From Jatrophihabitans telluris (GTDB taxonomy: Bacteria; Actinomycetota; Actinomycetes; Mycobacteriales; Jatrophihabitantaceae): a stretch of 64,000 nucleotides of DNA. Below the pieces are notes generated by a model. That model did not search any database. It was not told the origin of the DNA and saw only the letters and a program-made list of their open reading frames with translations. This document shows positions 26,738-34,468 of the stretch, piece after piece (positions within the stretch are counted from its first letter, which is position 1; the number at the start of each line of letters is the position of its first letter). The position numbers and the translations under genes are program-made. The stretch spans positions 434,001 through 498,000 of the forward strand of contig NZ_CP097332.1 of NCBI RefSeq assembly GCF_023516435.1, written 5' to 3'.

Positions 26738-26761
26738 ACATCCGTAGACACGTACGGATGT
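26738..26761. promoter_or_regulatory. Operator palindrome ACATCCGTA-N6-TACGGATGT (copy 2)
   Basis: Perfect 9-bp inverted arms with a 6-nt centre (GACACG), ending 18 bp before the permease ATG at 26780. Size and symmetry fit ArsR/SmtB-family operators. The co-transcribed ArsR gene at 28110 is the obvious binder. Confidence 0.65.
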
Positions 26762-26779
26762 AAGACGGAGGTAGCGGAC

Positions 26780-28123
26780 ATGCACGTTCTCGACGGACTC
26801 GGCCACGGCTTCGACGAAGCGTTCTTCATGTTTTGGGAGACCCTGTGGGCCCTTGTCCTGGGTTTCGCCCTCTCCGGGGCCGTCCAGGCCTTCGTGTCTC
26901 GCACCGAGATGCAGGCATCGCTGGGTGACCATCGACCCAGGACGCTGAGCAAGTCCTCGTTCTTCGGCATGATCAGCTCGTCGTGTTCTTATGCCTCATC
27001 CGCACTGGCCAAGAGCCTGTTCTCGCGAGGCGCCGACTTCACCGCCGCGATGGTGTTCATGGTCGCCAGCACCAACCTGGTCGTCGAGTTGGGGATCGTG
27101 TTGTGGCTCCTGATCGGCTGGCAGTTCGCGCTGGCCGAATTCGTCGGCGGGGTGATCATGATCGTTCTCCTCGGCATCGTCCTGCCTCGAGTGCTCCCCG
27201 AGTCCTGGATCGAAGAGGCCCGACGAAGGTTGAACTCCGACACTGCATCGGCGATGCCTGCGGGCCATGAGCACCATGACGATGCAGACGCCCCGGATAC
27301 CGCCCCGTTCCGTCAGCGAGTCACAACCCGCGCCGGCTGGGGCGACGCGTCGGGCTACACCATCAGTGACCTCACGATGGTGCGCAAGGAACTCGTGATC
27401 GGCTTCGTGATCGCCGGCTACTTGGCGGCGCTGGTTCCCACGGCCTTCTGGCAGTCGCTGTTCCTTACCGGCCACGGCTTCTGGTCCAGCCTCGAGAACG
27501 TCGTGCTCGGCCCATTCCTCGCCATCATCAGCTTCGTCTGCTCCGTCGGCAACGTGCCGCTGGCCGCCGCGCTGTGGCAGGGAGGAATCTCCTTCGGCGG
27601 CGTCGTGTCGTTCGTCTTCGCCGACTTGATCACGTTGCCGCTCTTGTCGATCTACCGTAAGTACTTCGGTACGGCGATCACCATCCGCATCCTCGCAACG
27701 TTCTGGGCCACGATGAGCATCGCTGGTCTTGCGGTTGAGTATCTGTTCAAGGCAGTCGGCATCTCTGACCCGGTTCGGCCGACCATGGTCGTGCACACCG
27801 GCTTCCAGTGGAACTACACGACGATCCTCAACATCGTTGCCCTGATCGGATTCACCGTCATCTACTGGCTCTACAAGTCACGGGACCTGTCCGGCTCCGC
27901 TGCCCGCTACGGCAAGGACCCGGTGTGCGGCATGCAAGTCGAGAAGGCCCACGCTCCGGCCAGTACCACTCACGACGGCACCGAGTACTGGTTCTGCTCG
28001 GATCACTGCAAAGCACGCTTCGTCGCCGAGCCCGAGCGTCAGCGAGCGCCGCGGACGCCCGCTACCCTGCACATCGGCGACGCGCCACACGCAGGCCACG
28101 GGAGAAGCCATGACCACCACTGA
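26780..28123 (+). CDS. Permease (ArsP/SO_0444-type metal efflux family) fused to YHS domain and His-rich tail
   Basis: 447 residues. ATG 26780 has GGAGG 8 nt upstream. Eight or so transmembrane helices; the first block has SSSCSYASSALAKSLFSRGADFTAAMVFMVASTNLVVELG, the cysteine-containing signature of this permease family, and the second block has SFVCSVGNVPLAAALW with a second conserved-type Cys. A His-rich cytoplasmic loop (GHEHHDDADA) separates the halves. After the last helix comes a YHS domain (KDPVCGMQVEKA...YWFCSDHCKARF) and a terminal HAGHGRSHDHH. Together these point to heavy-metal export (Cu/Zn or similar). It overlaps the arsR start by 14 nt. Metal identity cannot be decided from sequence. 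Confidence 0.88.
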   Translation: MHVLDGLGHGFDEAFFMFWETLWALVLGFALSGAVQAFVSRTEMQASLGDHRPRTLSKSSFFGMISSSCSYASSALAKSLFSRGADFTAAMVFMVASTNLVVELGIVLWLLIGWQFALAEFVGGVIMIVLLGIVLPRVLPESWIEEARRRLNSDTASAMPAGHEHHDDADAPDTAPFRQRVTTRAGWGDASGYTISDLTMVRKELVIGFVIAGYLAALVPTAFWQSLFLTGHGFWSSLENVVLGPFLAIISFVCSVGNVPLAAALWQGGISFGGVVSFVFADLITLPLLSIYRKYFGTAITIRILATFWATMSIAGLAVEYLFKAVGISDPVRPTMVVHTGFQWNYTTILNIVALIGFTVIYWLYKSRDLSGSAARYGKDPVCGMQVEKAHAPASTTHDGTEYWFCSDHCKARFVAEPERQRAPRTPATLHIGDAPHAGHGRSHDHH

Positions 28124-28490
28124 TCACGCCCACCCGATCGACGCAGAACGCGTGGCCCATGCCAAGAGTCGCCTGCCCAGCGCGGACGACGCGGCCCGGC
28201 TCACCAGCCTGCTCAGCTTGATGGCCGATCCGGTGCGCATCCGGTTGATCTATGCCCTCGACGTCGCCGAGGAACTCTGCGTCGGAGACCTCGCGCTGGC
28301 GTTGGAGGTCAACGAGGACGCGGTCACCTACGCATTGCGACTGCTGCGTACCGCCGGGCTGGTCGTCGGTCGTAAGCAAGGGCGCGTCGTCTACAACCGA
28401 CTCGCACACGATTTCCCCGAACCTCTGCGCGACCACTGCCTGCGTCAGCTCGTCGAACTCACGCGTTCCACGTCGGACGATGAAGACTAG
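28110..28490 (+). CDS. ArsR/SmtB-family metal-responsive repressor
   Basis: 126 residues. Winged HTH of the ArsR family: LMADPVRIRLIYAL, EELCVGDLALAL (alpha-3 region with Cys as in SmtB/ArsR-type sensors), VNEDAVTYALRLLRTAGLVVGRKQGRVVYN, then an alpha-5 region DFPEPLRDHCLRQLVEL with Asp/His/Cys as potential ligands. It overlaps the end of the permease gene, so both are on one message. Expected to repress the operon and perhaps the divergent small membrane protein through the TCCG-N10-CGGA sites, releasing on metal binding. Confidence 0.9.
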   Translation: MTTTDHAHPIDAERVAHAKSRLPSADDAARLTSLLSLMADPVRIRLIYALDVAEELCVGDLALALEVNEDAVTYALRLLRTAGLVVGRKQGRVVYNRLAHDFPEPLRDHCLRQLVELTRSTSDDED

Positions 28491-28569
28491 GCGGAGGTCT
28501 GCGCTCGGTTGCAGAACGACGGGCGCGGTTGCGCGAGAGCGTTCGGCTCCGGGGCGGTAACGTCGAGGT

Positions 28570-28749
28570 ATGAGCGAACATCCGGACGAGCAGCGCATCG
28601 ATGAACGTGCGGCCCACCTCACGCCGGAGGAGCGGGCCGCAGGCAGTGACGATCCGCATCGTCAGGCCGAGGTCATCCTGGAAGACTCCGACGCGCGGAC
28701 CGACGATCCCGAGGGGACGTTGCACCGTTCCACCCAGACACCGGAGTGA
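28570..28749 (+). CDS. Small conserved acidic protein
   Basis: 59 residues, starting at ATG 28570 behind GTCGAGGT. Very hydrophilic and acidic (LTPEERAAGSDDPHRQAEVILEDSDARTDDPEG). It matches a type of short actinobacterial protein with an AAGSDDP...QAxxILEDSxxRTDD core and no known function. Its stop overlaps the GTG of the acetyltransferase gene (GTGA), so the two are coupled. Probably intrinsically disordered. Confidence 0.7.
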   Translation: MSEHPDEQRIDERAAHLTPEERAAGSDDPHRQAEVILEDSDARTDDPEGTLHRSTQTPE

Positions 28750-29303
28750 GCCCGTCAGACACCGGAGTGAGCCCGTCAGACACCGGGCTGAGCCCGCCGG
28801 ACTTCACGCTCGTCCGCCGCGACCTCGATCATCCTGACGCCGCCGCCCTGATCGAGCTTGTCCAGGCCGAGTACGTGCGGATCTACGGCGGCCCTGATGC
28901 CGCCCCGATCGGTCCGACCGAGTTCGCCGCTCCGGCCGGGCACTTTCTCGTCGGGTACCTGGACCAGGTTCCGGTGGCGATGGGCGGCTGGCGCAGGCAT
29001 GGCGACGAACACCCCGACACGGCCTGGGCGCGTAGTCGCGCTGAGATCAAACGGATGTTTGTCGCCGACGCGGCCCGTGGACGCGGGCTGGCGCGGTCCC
29101 TGCTCACCGCACTGGAGACCGAGGCCCGAGCCCAGGGCGTGCACTGGCTGCTGCTCGAGACGGGTTTCAAGCAGCCGGCCGCGATCGCCCTTTACCGCGC
29201 GGCCGGCTACCGCGACATTCCCAACTTCGGGCACTACGCCGACACGCCCCTGTCGGTGCACCTCGGCAAGGCCCTGACTAGCGGGGCTACTTTCCCGCCG
29301 TAA
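28746..29303 (+). CDS. GNAT-family N-acetyltransferase
   Basis: 185 residues from GTG 28746, which overlaps the previous stop. The N-terminus contains a near-perfect heptad repeat (SPSDTGV, SPSDTGL, then SPPDFTL) encoded by a 21-bp tandem repeat. The acetyl-CoA site is clear: MFVADAARGRGLARSLLTALE (the R-G-x-G-x-A P-loop) followed by LLLETGFKQPAAIALYRAAGYRDI. The acceptor is unknown. The 3' end overlaps the convergent DJ-1/PfpI gene by 17 bp. An alternative start after the repeats is possible. Confidence 0.85.
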   Translation: MSPSDTGVSPSDTGLSPPDFTLVRRDLDHPDAAALIELVQAEYVRIYGGPDAAPIGPTEFAAPAGHFLVGYLDQVPVAMGGWRRHGDEHPDTAWARSRAEIKRMFVADAARGRGLARSLLTALETEARAQGVHWLLLETGFKQPAAIALYRAAGYRDIPNFGHYADTPLSVHLGKALTSGATFPP

Positions 29304-29847
29304 AGACCCGCACGGCCTCGGACGTGAACGCGGCCAGGTCGTCGGGATTGCGACTGGTCACCAGAGTCCAACCCTGCTCGTCGGAGACGACGACCTGCTC
29401 GTCCGTCCACTGCGCGCCCGCGTTGCGTAGATCGGTCTGCAGGCTGGGCCAACTGGTCAGTTGCTTGCCCTTGACGACATCGGCTTCGATCAGCGTCCAG
29501 GGGGCGTGACAGATGGCGGCCACGGGCTTTCCGGCCGCGACCCAGTCGCGCACAAAATTCACCGCGTCAGGGTTGGTCCGCAGCGCATCGGGATTGGCGA
29601 CTCCACCGGGCAGGACCAGGCCGTCGTAGTCGTTCACCTTCGCGTCGGCAATCAGCACGTCGACGTCGAAGGTGTCGCCCTTGTCCAGGTGATTGAACGC
29701 CTGTGCGGTCCCGGACTCCGGCGCCACCAGCACCGGGGTGCCACCAGCCTGCTCCACGGCCTTCCAGGGTTCGGTCAGCTCGACCTGCTCGATGCCTTCG
29801 TTGGCCACCAGGAAGGCGATTCGCTTACCGCTCAGTTCTTCAGCCAT
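29287..29847 (-). CDS. DJ-1/PfpI-family protein (deglycase/protease-like)
   Basis: 186 residues, the typical length of single-domain PfpI/YhbO proteins. The nucleophile elbow is AAICHAPWTLIEA, with Cys followed by His as in PfpI, and the upstream Glu-containing strand is VANEGIEQVELTEPW. DGLVLPGGVANPDALR matches the family's oxyanion region. Members remove glyoxal adducts or act as stress chaperones/proteases. A - strand gene downstream of the topoisomerase operon (69-bp gap), perhaps co-transcribed. Confidence 0.9.
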   Translation of the reverse strand: MAEELSGKRIAFLVANEGIEQVELTEPWKAVEQAGGTPVLVAPESGTAQAFNHLDKGDTFDVDVLIADAKVNDYDGLVLPGGVANPDALRTNPDAVNFVRDWVAAGKPVAAICHAPWTLIEADVVKGKQLTSWPSLQTDLRNAGAQWTDEQVVVSDEQGWTLVTSRNPDDLAAFTSEAVRVFTAGK

Positions 29848-29916
29848 TACTTTCCCCTTTCACAGACGGACGAAGGTCGTCCGCCTTCGCGCTTGCGCGC
29901 AGTCCGCACCTCGGGT

Positions 29917-30927
29917 TCAGGTGCGCAGTAGCTTGAGGACGGCCTTCTCCAGACTCAGTTGCCGACGCGGGTCGTCCTCGGCGAGCTTGTCCAGCCGGGC
30001 CAGCGCCTGGGCGATCGTGTTGCCCGAGTGGAAGAGGTCGACGACCCGGGCGTCCACATAGGATTTGCGCGCTACCGACGGGGTATTGCCCAAATGCTCG
30101 GATACCTGGACCATCGCCGCGGCCACGGCTCGCCGGCGGGCGCGGTCACTCGGACGTGTATCGACAGCGAGCATCCCGAGAGCGGCGGCGGCATGCACGG
30201 TCCCGTGCCAGGTCCGGAAATCCTTTGCCGTGACCTCCGTGCCCAGCAGGTCCTTGAGGTACTCGTTGACGCTGCCGGCATCGATCCGGGACCAGGACCG
30301 TTTCTCCTTGTAGGCAAGCAGAATCTCGTCGGTGTCACGTCGCCGGCGCATCACGTCGATACTCGTGAGCACGGAAGGATCGGTGATCGCGATGTGCTGC
30401 TGCTTACCGGATTTCGCGATGAACTCGAACACCAATTCGGGTCCACGCCGGCGGACGTGGCTGCGCAACAGGGTCGTCAGGCCGTACGAACCGTTCTCCG
30501 AGGCGTAGCTGTCGCTGCCGATCCGGAAGTAGCCCAGGTCGAGCAGCCGGAACGCCGTGGCCAGCGCCCGTTCCGCGGGCATGCCGGGCAGGTCGAGCGC
30601 CTCGGCAACGGCCAGCCGGGCCTTGGGCAGCCGCTGGGCGACCTCCAGCACCCGGTCGTGCTTGGCCAGGTCCCGTTTGACCCGCCACTGCTCGTGGTAC
30701 AGGTACTGGCGTCGCCCCCGAGCGTCGGTGCCGACGGCCTGGATGTGGCCGTTGTGGTAGGGCGTGATCCAGACGTCCTGCCAGGCCGGCGGGATGACCA
30801 GGGCCTTGATCCGAGCGACGTGTTCGGGATCGAGCCGGTCGCCGTGCTCGTCCAGGTAGACGAATCCGGCTCCGGACCGGCGACGGGTCCAGCCGACGCT
30901 GCCGGGCGAAACGGTCCGCAGCCTCAT
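29917..30927 (-). CDS. DNA topoisomerase IB (bacterial TopIB)
   Basis: 336 residues, the normal size of the bacterial short form. The N-terminal domain has IPPAWQDVWITPYHNGHIQAVGTDARGRRQYLYH, and the catalytic domain shows RIGSDSYASENGSYGLTTL, DFRTWHGTV and the active-site Tyr in NTPSVARKSYVD. It relaxes supercoils through a 3'-phosphotyrosine intermediate. Its ATG overlaps the stop of the methyltransferase gene (ATGA), so it is the last gene of the six-gene - strand operon. Its linkage to biosynthetic genes is unusual. Confidence 0.93.
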   Translation of the reverse strand: MRLRTVSPGSVGWTRRRSGAGFVYLDEHGDRLDPEHVARIKALVIPPAWQDVWITPYHNGHIQAVGTDARGRRQYLYHEQWRVKRDLAKHDRVLEVAQRLPKARLAVAEALDLPGMPAERALATAFRLLDLGYFRIGSDSYASENGSYGLTTLLRSHVRRRGPELVFEFIAKSGKQQHIAITDPSVLTSIDVMRRRRDTDEILLAYKEKRSWSRIDAGSVNEYLKDLLGTEVTAKDFRTWHGTVHAAAALGMLAVDTRPSDRARRRAVAAAMVQVSEHLGNTPSVARKSYVDARVVDLFHSGNTIAQALARLDKLAEDDPRRQLSLEKAVLKLLRT

Positions 30928-31535
30928 TCGCTGACATCCCCGGCGGGCAGCGGGATGTCGTCACTGGTCCACACGTCCAACTGAATCTCCGGATCTAGGT
31001 AGCGAGCGTGCCGAGTGAGGGCGAGTTCAGTGCCGAGCGTGGCGTGCATGGCGGCGGTGGTCAGTCGGCGTCTGTCGAAGTCCGGGCGCCAGTGGCAGGC
31101 TACGACGGTCCCGTCTCGGCCCACTGATCGTGCCGCCAGTCGGCAGAGCTCGGCCCACGCCGCTTGGTCAAGGTAGTAGCCGAACTCGCTGATCACCACC
31201 AGATCCATCGGTTGGTCAACGGGCCACGCTTCGGGCACCAACAATTCGTCCACCGCCACCCACGGCAGATCAGCGGTGCGCCGTCGGCTCCGCCTCACTG
31301 CTTCGGGGTGGTAGTCGGCCGCCAGCAGCCGTGAGCACCGCTCGGCCAGCTGCACCGTCAGCTCCCCGTTGGCGCAACCCGGCTCGAACCCGTAGTCGAA
31401 CCGGGGCTTCGGCAGGCAGGCGAGTAGCAATTGCCGTTTGCGTGACTCGTAGAAGCCGTCGGCGATGTGCCAGGCGTCGGGCCCGGCGCTGTGCATCGTG
31501 TCCAGATACCCTTTGTCGATCGAGCCTTCGGTCAT
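30924..31535 (-). CDS. SAM-dependent methyltransferase (NodS-like class I)
   Basis: 203 residues. Rossmann methylase with motif I FDYGFEPGCANGELTVQLAERC, an acidic strand-2 end (LLAADYHPEAV), and LVVISEFGYYLDQ at the motif IV position, similar to NodS-type N-methyltransferases. Overlaps genes on both sides by 4 nt (ATGA). With a PIG-L deacetylase immediately upstream it could methylate the amine exposed by deacetylation, as NodS does in Nod-factor synthesis; that pairing is an inference. Confidence 0.85.
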   Translation of the reverse strand: MTEGSIDKGYLDTMHSAGPDAWHIADGFYESRKRQLLLACLPKPRFDYGFEPGCANGELTVQLAERCSRLLAADYHPEAVRRSRRRTADLPWVAVDELLVPEAWPVDQPMDLVVISEFGYYLDQAAWAELCRLAARSVGRDGTVVACHWRPDFDRRRLTTAAMHATLGTELALTRHARYLDPEIQLDVWTSDDIPLPAGDVSE

Positions 31536-32326
31536 CGCAGGTAGACCTCACAGTCACGCACCCAGCGTTGCACCGCCCAATCGGGCAGGATCGGCTCCGC
31601 TCCGGTCGAGGGATCCGGGGTGAGCTGACTCAGGAAGCAGCTGACCGCACGGCGTTTGCGCAGTTGAGTGAAGGCATCCAGCGGCAGTCGAGCCGCTGCG
31701 GCAACGGGAAACTGCTCCGGACGCGCCCAGTGCCAACCCCAGATCGGCGCCTGCAGTACGGTCGCACCGAGCTTGCGGCAGGCCGTCATCGTCGCCTCCG
31801 CCACGCTTTCGTGGTCGGGGTGCCCGTCCAGCCGCCACGGCGAGACGACGACGTCGCCGGGCATGAGCAGTTCGCCCAGTGCCGCGGCCAACCGGGTGCG
31901 CTGCGCGGTGACCGCACCGTCGTCGATCCCCAGGGAAATCACCCGATTGACCTGAACGCCCAGCACTTCGAGGGCCCGGGACCGTTCCAGTGCGCGTTGG
32001 GGAGTCAGCACGTCCTGTGGCCACAGCCGCGAACCGGGATGGCTGCCACCTCCGTCCGTGACCGCCAGTACCAACGTGTCGTGTCCGGTGGCGGCGGCCA
32101 GGCACAGCAGTCCGGCGCTGCCGAGCACCTCGTCGTCGGGATGCGGGGCGACTACCACCAACCGAGCGCGCTCAGGCAGCAGATCACCCAGGCCGACCTC
32201 GGTCATGTCCGCCCAGCCGGACCAGCTCTGCCAGCGCTCCTCCGGCGTTCCGCACCCGATGATGGTGCGGTCGGCACCGTCCAGGCTCTGGTTGACCAGG
32301 CGCATGCCGCTTCCGTCGTCGTTCAC
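31532..32326 (-). CDS. PIG-L/LmbE-family deacetylase
   Basis: 264 residues from GTG 32326, which forms a GTGA overlap with the upstream stop and has GGAG 8 nt before it; ATG 32305 is an alternative. The zinc site is clear: VVVAPHPDDEVLGSAGLL (H-P-D-D) and DGHPDHESVAEA supplying the third His. The family removes N-acetyl groups from GlcNAc-type sugars, including mycothiol and GPI precursors. It is not MshB by context, since mshA is 24 kb away. Position between acyl-CoA dehydrogenase and methyltransferase suggests a step in an unknown glycoconjugate pathway. Confidence 0.88.
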   Translation of the reverse strand: MNDDGSGMRLVNQSLDGADRTIIGCGTPEERWQSWSGWADMTEVGLGDLLPERARLVVVAPHPDDEVLGSAGLLCLAAATGHDTLVLAVTDGGGSHPGSRLWPQDVLTPQRALERSRALEVLGVQVNRVISLGIDDGAVTAQRTRLAAALGELLMPGDVVVSPWRLDGHPDHESVAEATMTACRKLGATVLQAPIWGWHWARPEQFPVAAAARLPLDAFTQLRKRRAVSCFLSQLTPDPSTGAEPILPDWAVQRWVRDCEVYLR

Positions 32327-33306
32327 AGCCGCCACTCCGCCCGGTGCTCGTGCGCGACGGCGCGGCCCAGGGTGGCGAGGTCCCGCTCGGCGTGCGACTG
32401 GCGGACGAACACCGCGAGGTCGGCGAAGCGTTGCGCCAGGTCAGGATCTCGGCAGAGGGGCCCCGCCCCGAGTGCGCGCCCAGCTCGACCGAGCACCAAC
32501 TGGACGTGCTGCTCGGCGGCCTCCCTCGCCCGTAGTGCGGCGATCATCGCCGGGGCCGAGGGATTCTCGTCGATCCAGGACGCGGTGGCGCGCAACAAGG
32601 CACCGACCGACGTGGCCGAGACGTCGATCGCGCCGAAGTGCGCGGCACTGTGGGGGTCGTCGCGGCTGTCCACGGCGCCGGCCAGGGCCGCCACGAACGG
32701 GACGACTCCGCCGAACCAGCAGGCCGCGACCCCGGCTCCGCCGTGCCAGAATCCCGCCCGGTCGACGTAGTCCCCGGGAGCGCCCACCAACGTCGCCGGG
32801 ACGTCGTCGAACAGGACGTCACCGCTGGGCACCCGGCCCATCCCGACGGCGGCCCAGCCCTCGTCGGTGACCGACACCCCGTCGTGGTCGAGCCGGATCG
32901 CGACCAGGCACTGACGTTCGTCGGCCGTCCAGGCCGTGACCAGCGCGTGGGTCAGCCACGGTCCACCCGAACACCAGGCCTTGCGCCCGCTCACGGTGAC
33001 CGCGGACGAAACGCCGGAAGCCGGTGGTTGCGGGCTGCTGACCCGCAACCGCGCGCTGGGTGGTTCGGCGGCCCACACGGCCCAACTGGTGTCCGCGGCG
33101 GGTGCCGGGGCTCCGAGTTCGGCCAGGATGGCCAGAGCGTCGGCGTGTGATTCGACGAGCTTGACCAAGCCGACGTCCTCGGCCGCGACGGCGGCGAGAA
33201 ATTGCCATCGTTGCAGCGTTTGCCCTTTGCCCGGCAGGGGAAGCTCACCGGCCCCGGTGGCGATGAGGTCATCGAAGCGAGCGCGCAGGCCGGGTTCAGC
33301 CGACAT
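32323..33306 (-). CDS. Acyl-CoA dehydrogenase-family protein
   Basis: 327 residues, shorter than standard 380-residue enzymes. ATG 33306 has GGAGG 6 nt upstream. The middle domain is recognisable (VTVSGRKAWCSGGPWLTHALV, DEGWAAVGMGRVPSGDVLFDDVP) and the C-terminal helical domain follows (RATASWIDENPSAPAMIAALRAREAAEQHV). The canonical catalytic Glu is not obvious. Overlaps the GT2 gene by 11 nt. Probably a flavoprotein oxidising an acyl or other enzyme-bound intermediate of the cluster product rather than a beta-oxidation enzyme. Confidence 0.82.
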   Translation of the reverse strand: MSAEPGLRARFDDLIATGAGELPLPGKGQTLQRWQFLAAVAAEDVGLVKLVESHADALAILAELGAPAPAADTSWAVWAAEPPSARLRVSSPQPPASGVSSAVTVSGRKAWCSGGPWLTHALVTAWTADERQCLVAIRLDHDGVSVTDEGWAAVGMGRVPSGDVLFDDVPATLVGAPGDYVDRAGFWHGGAGVAACWFGGVVPFVAALAGAVDSRDDPHSAAHFGAIDVSATSVGALLRATASWIDENPSAPAMIAALRAREAAEQHVQLVLGRAGRALGAGPLCRDPDLAQRFADLAVFVRQSHAERDLATLGRAVAHEHRAEWRL

Positions 33307-34024
33307 CGGCCACCTCCGCCGCGAGCGCCCGCAGATGGCCGGCGAAGCCGCCCGGCGCGCGGTTGTGGCGCCGGGCGCTGGTGATGACCGGTAGGTCCGC
33401 GACCCACACCATGGGCAGGTTGAGCCGACTCACGGTGGCGATCAGTCCCACGTCCTCGTGCTCGGTGACCCGGGGGAATCCGCCGGCCCGCAGGTAGGCG
33501 TTCGCGCTCAGGCCGAGGTTGGCTCCGTGCACGTGTCCGTGGCCGGGTTCGTGCCGGTAACCGAGCAGATAACGATCGACGACGTCGGGCTGGTGCTCGC
33601 TCCAGTCGCGGACCTGCACCGTCCCGGCGACCACCTCGGCCCCGTTGGCGTGATGGGTCAACTGGGCGGTGAGCCAGTCCACCGGCACCAGGGAGTCGGC
33701 GTCGGTGGAGGCCAGCCAGAGCCGGTCGGTCGGGTATCGCCTGATGAGCGAGCGCATTCCGTCGTCGCGAGCAGCCCCTACACCACCTTGTCGGCAGGAC
33801 AGGACACGAATGCGCGGCCAGCCGGCCGACGTCGGCACGCGGGCGGCCGTTCGATCCGTGCATCGATCGAGAACCACGACCACCTCGACGCGATAGCCCA
33901 TCGAGCGGGCGGATTCGGCGGCCACGAGGATCGAGGTAAGGCAGGGACCGAGGTGGTCCTCCTCGTTGTGCGCAGGTACGACGACGCCGATGTATCGCTG
34001 GGATCGTGGCTCGGTCCTGGTCAC
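33296..34024 (-). CDS. Family 2 glycosyltransferase
   Basis: 242 residues from GTG 34024. GT-A fold signatures: IGVVVPAHNEEDHLGPCLTSIL at the N-terminus, VVVLDRCTDRT, the D-x-D-type ASTDADSLVP, and TEHEDVGLIATV (ED motif for the catalytic base). No transmembrane helices, so it acts on a soluble or membrane-associated acceptor in the cytoplasm. Its start overlaps the stop of a proline-rich reading frame (GTGA). First enzyme gene of the compact operon. Confidence 0.9.
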   Translation of the reverse strand: MTRTEPRSQRYIGVVVPAHNEEDHLGPCLTSILVAAESARSMGYRVEVVVVLDRCTDRTAARVPTSAGWPRIRVLSCRQGGVGAARDDGMRSLIRRYPTDRLWLASTDADSLVPVDWLTAQLTHHANGAEVVAGTVQVRDWSEHQPDVVDRYLLGYRHEPGHGHVHGANLGLSANAYLRAGGFPRVTEHEDVGLIATVSRLNLPMVWVADLPVITSARRHNRAPGGFAGHLRALAAEVADVG

Positions 34025-34272
34025 CCTCCGTCCGGCAGGGCGAACGGATCAGGCTCGGGAACGGGGACGGGGACGGGTTCGGGAACGGGGTCGGGTCCAG
34101 GCTCGGGAACGGGGGCAGGCCCGGGCTCGGGAACCGGGACAGGTCCGGGTTCGGGAACCGGTCCGGGTTCGGGAACCGGCCCGGGATCGGGAATCGGGGA
34201 TGGGCCGACCGGGTCCGGACCCGGGCTCGGCGGCGGAACCGACGGTCCGGGAGTGATGGGGGGAATGGTCAT
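34021..34272 (-). CDS. Proline-rich repeat protein (PEPGP repeats), tentative
   Basis: 83 residues, almost entirely Pro/Glu/Gly/Val (PEPGPVPEPGPVPVPEPGPA). It starts at ATG 34272 with GAGG 4 nt upstream and ends in a GTGA overlap with the GT2 gene, the same coupling used throughout the operon, which favours translation. The opposite strand would encode a Gly/Ser/Thr repeat with no start signal. It could be a disordered linker-like protein or simply a low-complexity leader; function unknown. Confidence 0.45.
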   Translation of the reverse strand: MTIPPITPGPSVPPPSPGPDPVGPSPIPDPGPVPEPGPVPEPGPVPVPEPGPAPVPEPGPDPVPEPVPVPVPEPDPFALPDGG

Positions 34273-34468
34273 GACGCCTCGCTGTGTCCAGAGCCGGTCC
34301 GCGGATGCAGCTGCCGCGAACGGCGGGACCGGCCGTCAGGCTGCCCGGTTGAGCCGTCCATTCCAAACTACCGACGCCCGGTGCCTTTGCAAACCCGCTG
34401 CCCGGGACCGGCGATTACGCTGTCCCTCCGGAAGTAGCGCGCGGGCGTGGTACGGGAAAGGAACGGGG

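Noticed and set aside
34060-34230. The PEPGP repeat DNA as a minisatellite with only structural meaning
   Set aside because: The repeat is interrupted but stays in one reading frame that ends exactly at the GT2 start, so it was kept as a tentative coding region.
33458-34468. Long + strand upstream extension of the ANTAR gene, including a Gly/Thr repeat
   Set aside because: It is antisense to the glycosyltransferase and the proline-rich frame. A clear start with ribosome-binding site exists at 34469, and known GAF-ANTAR proteins have no such extension.
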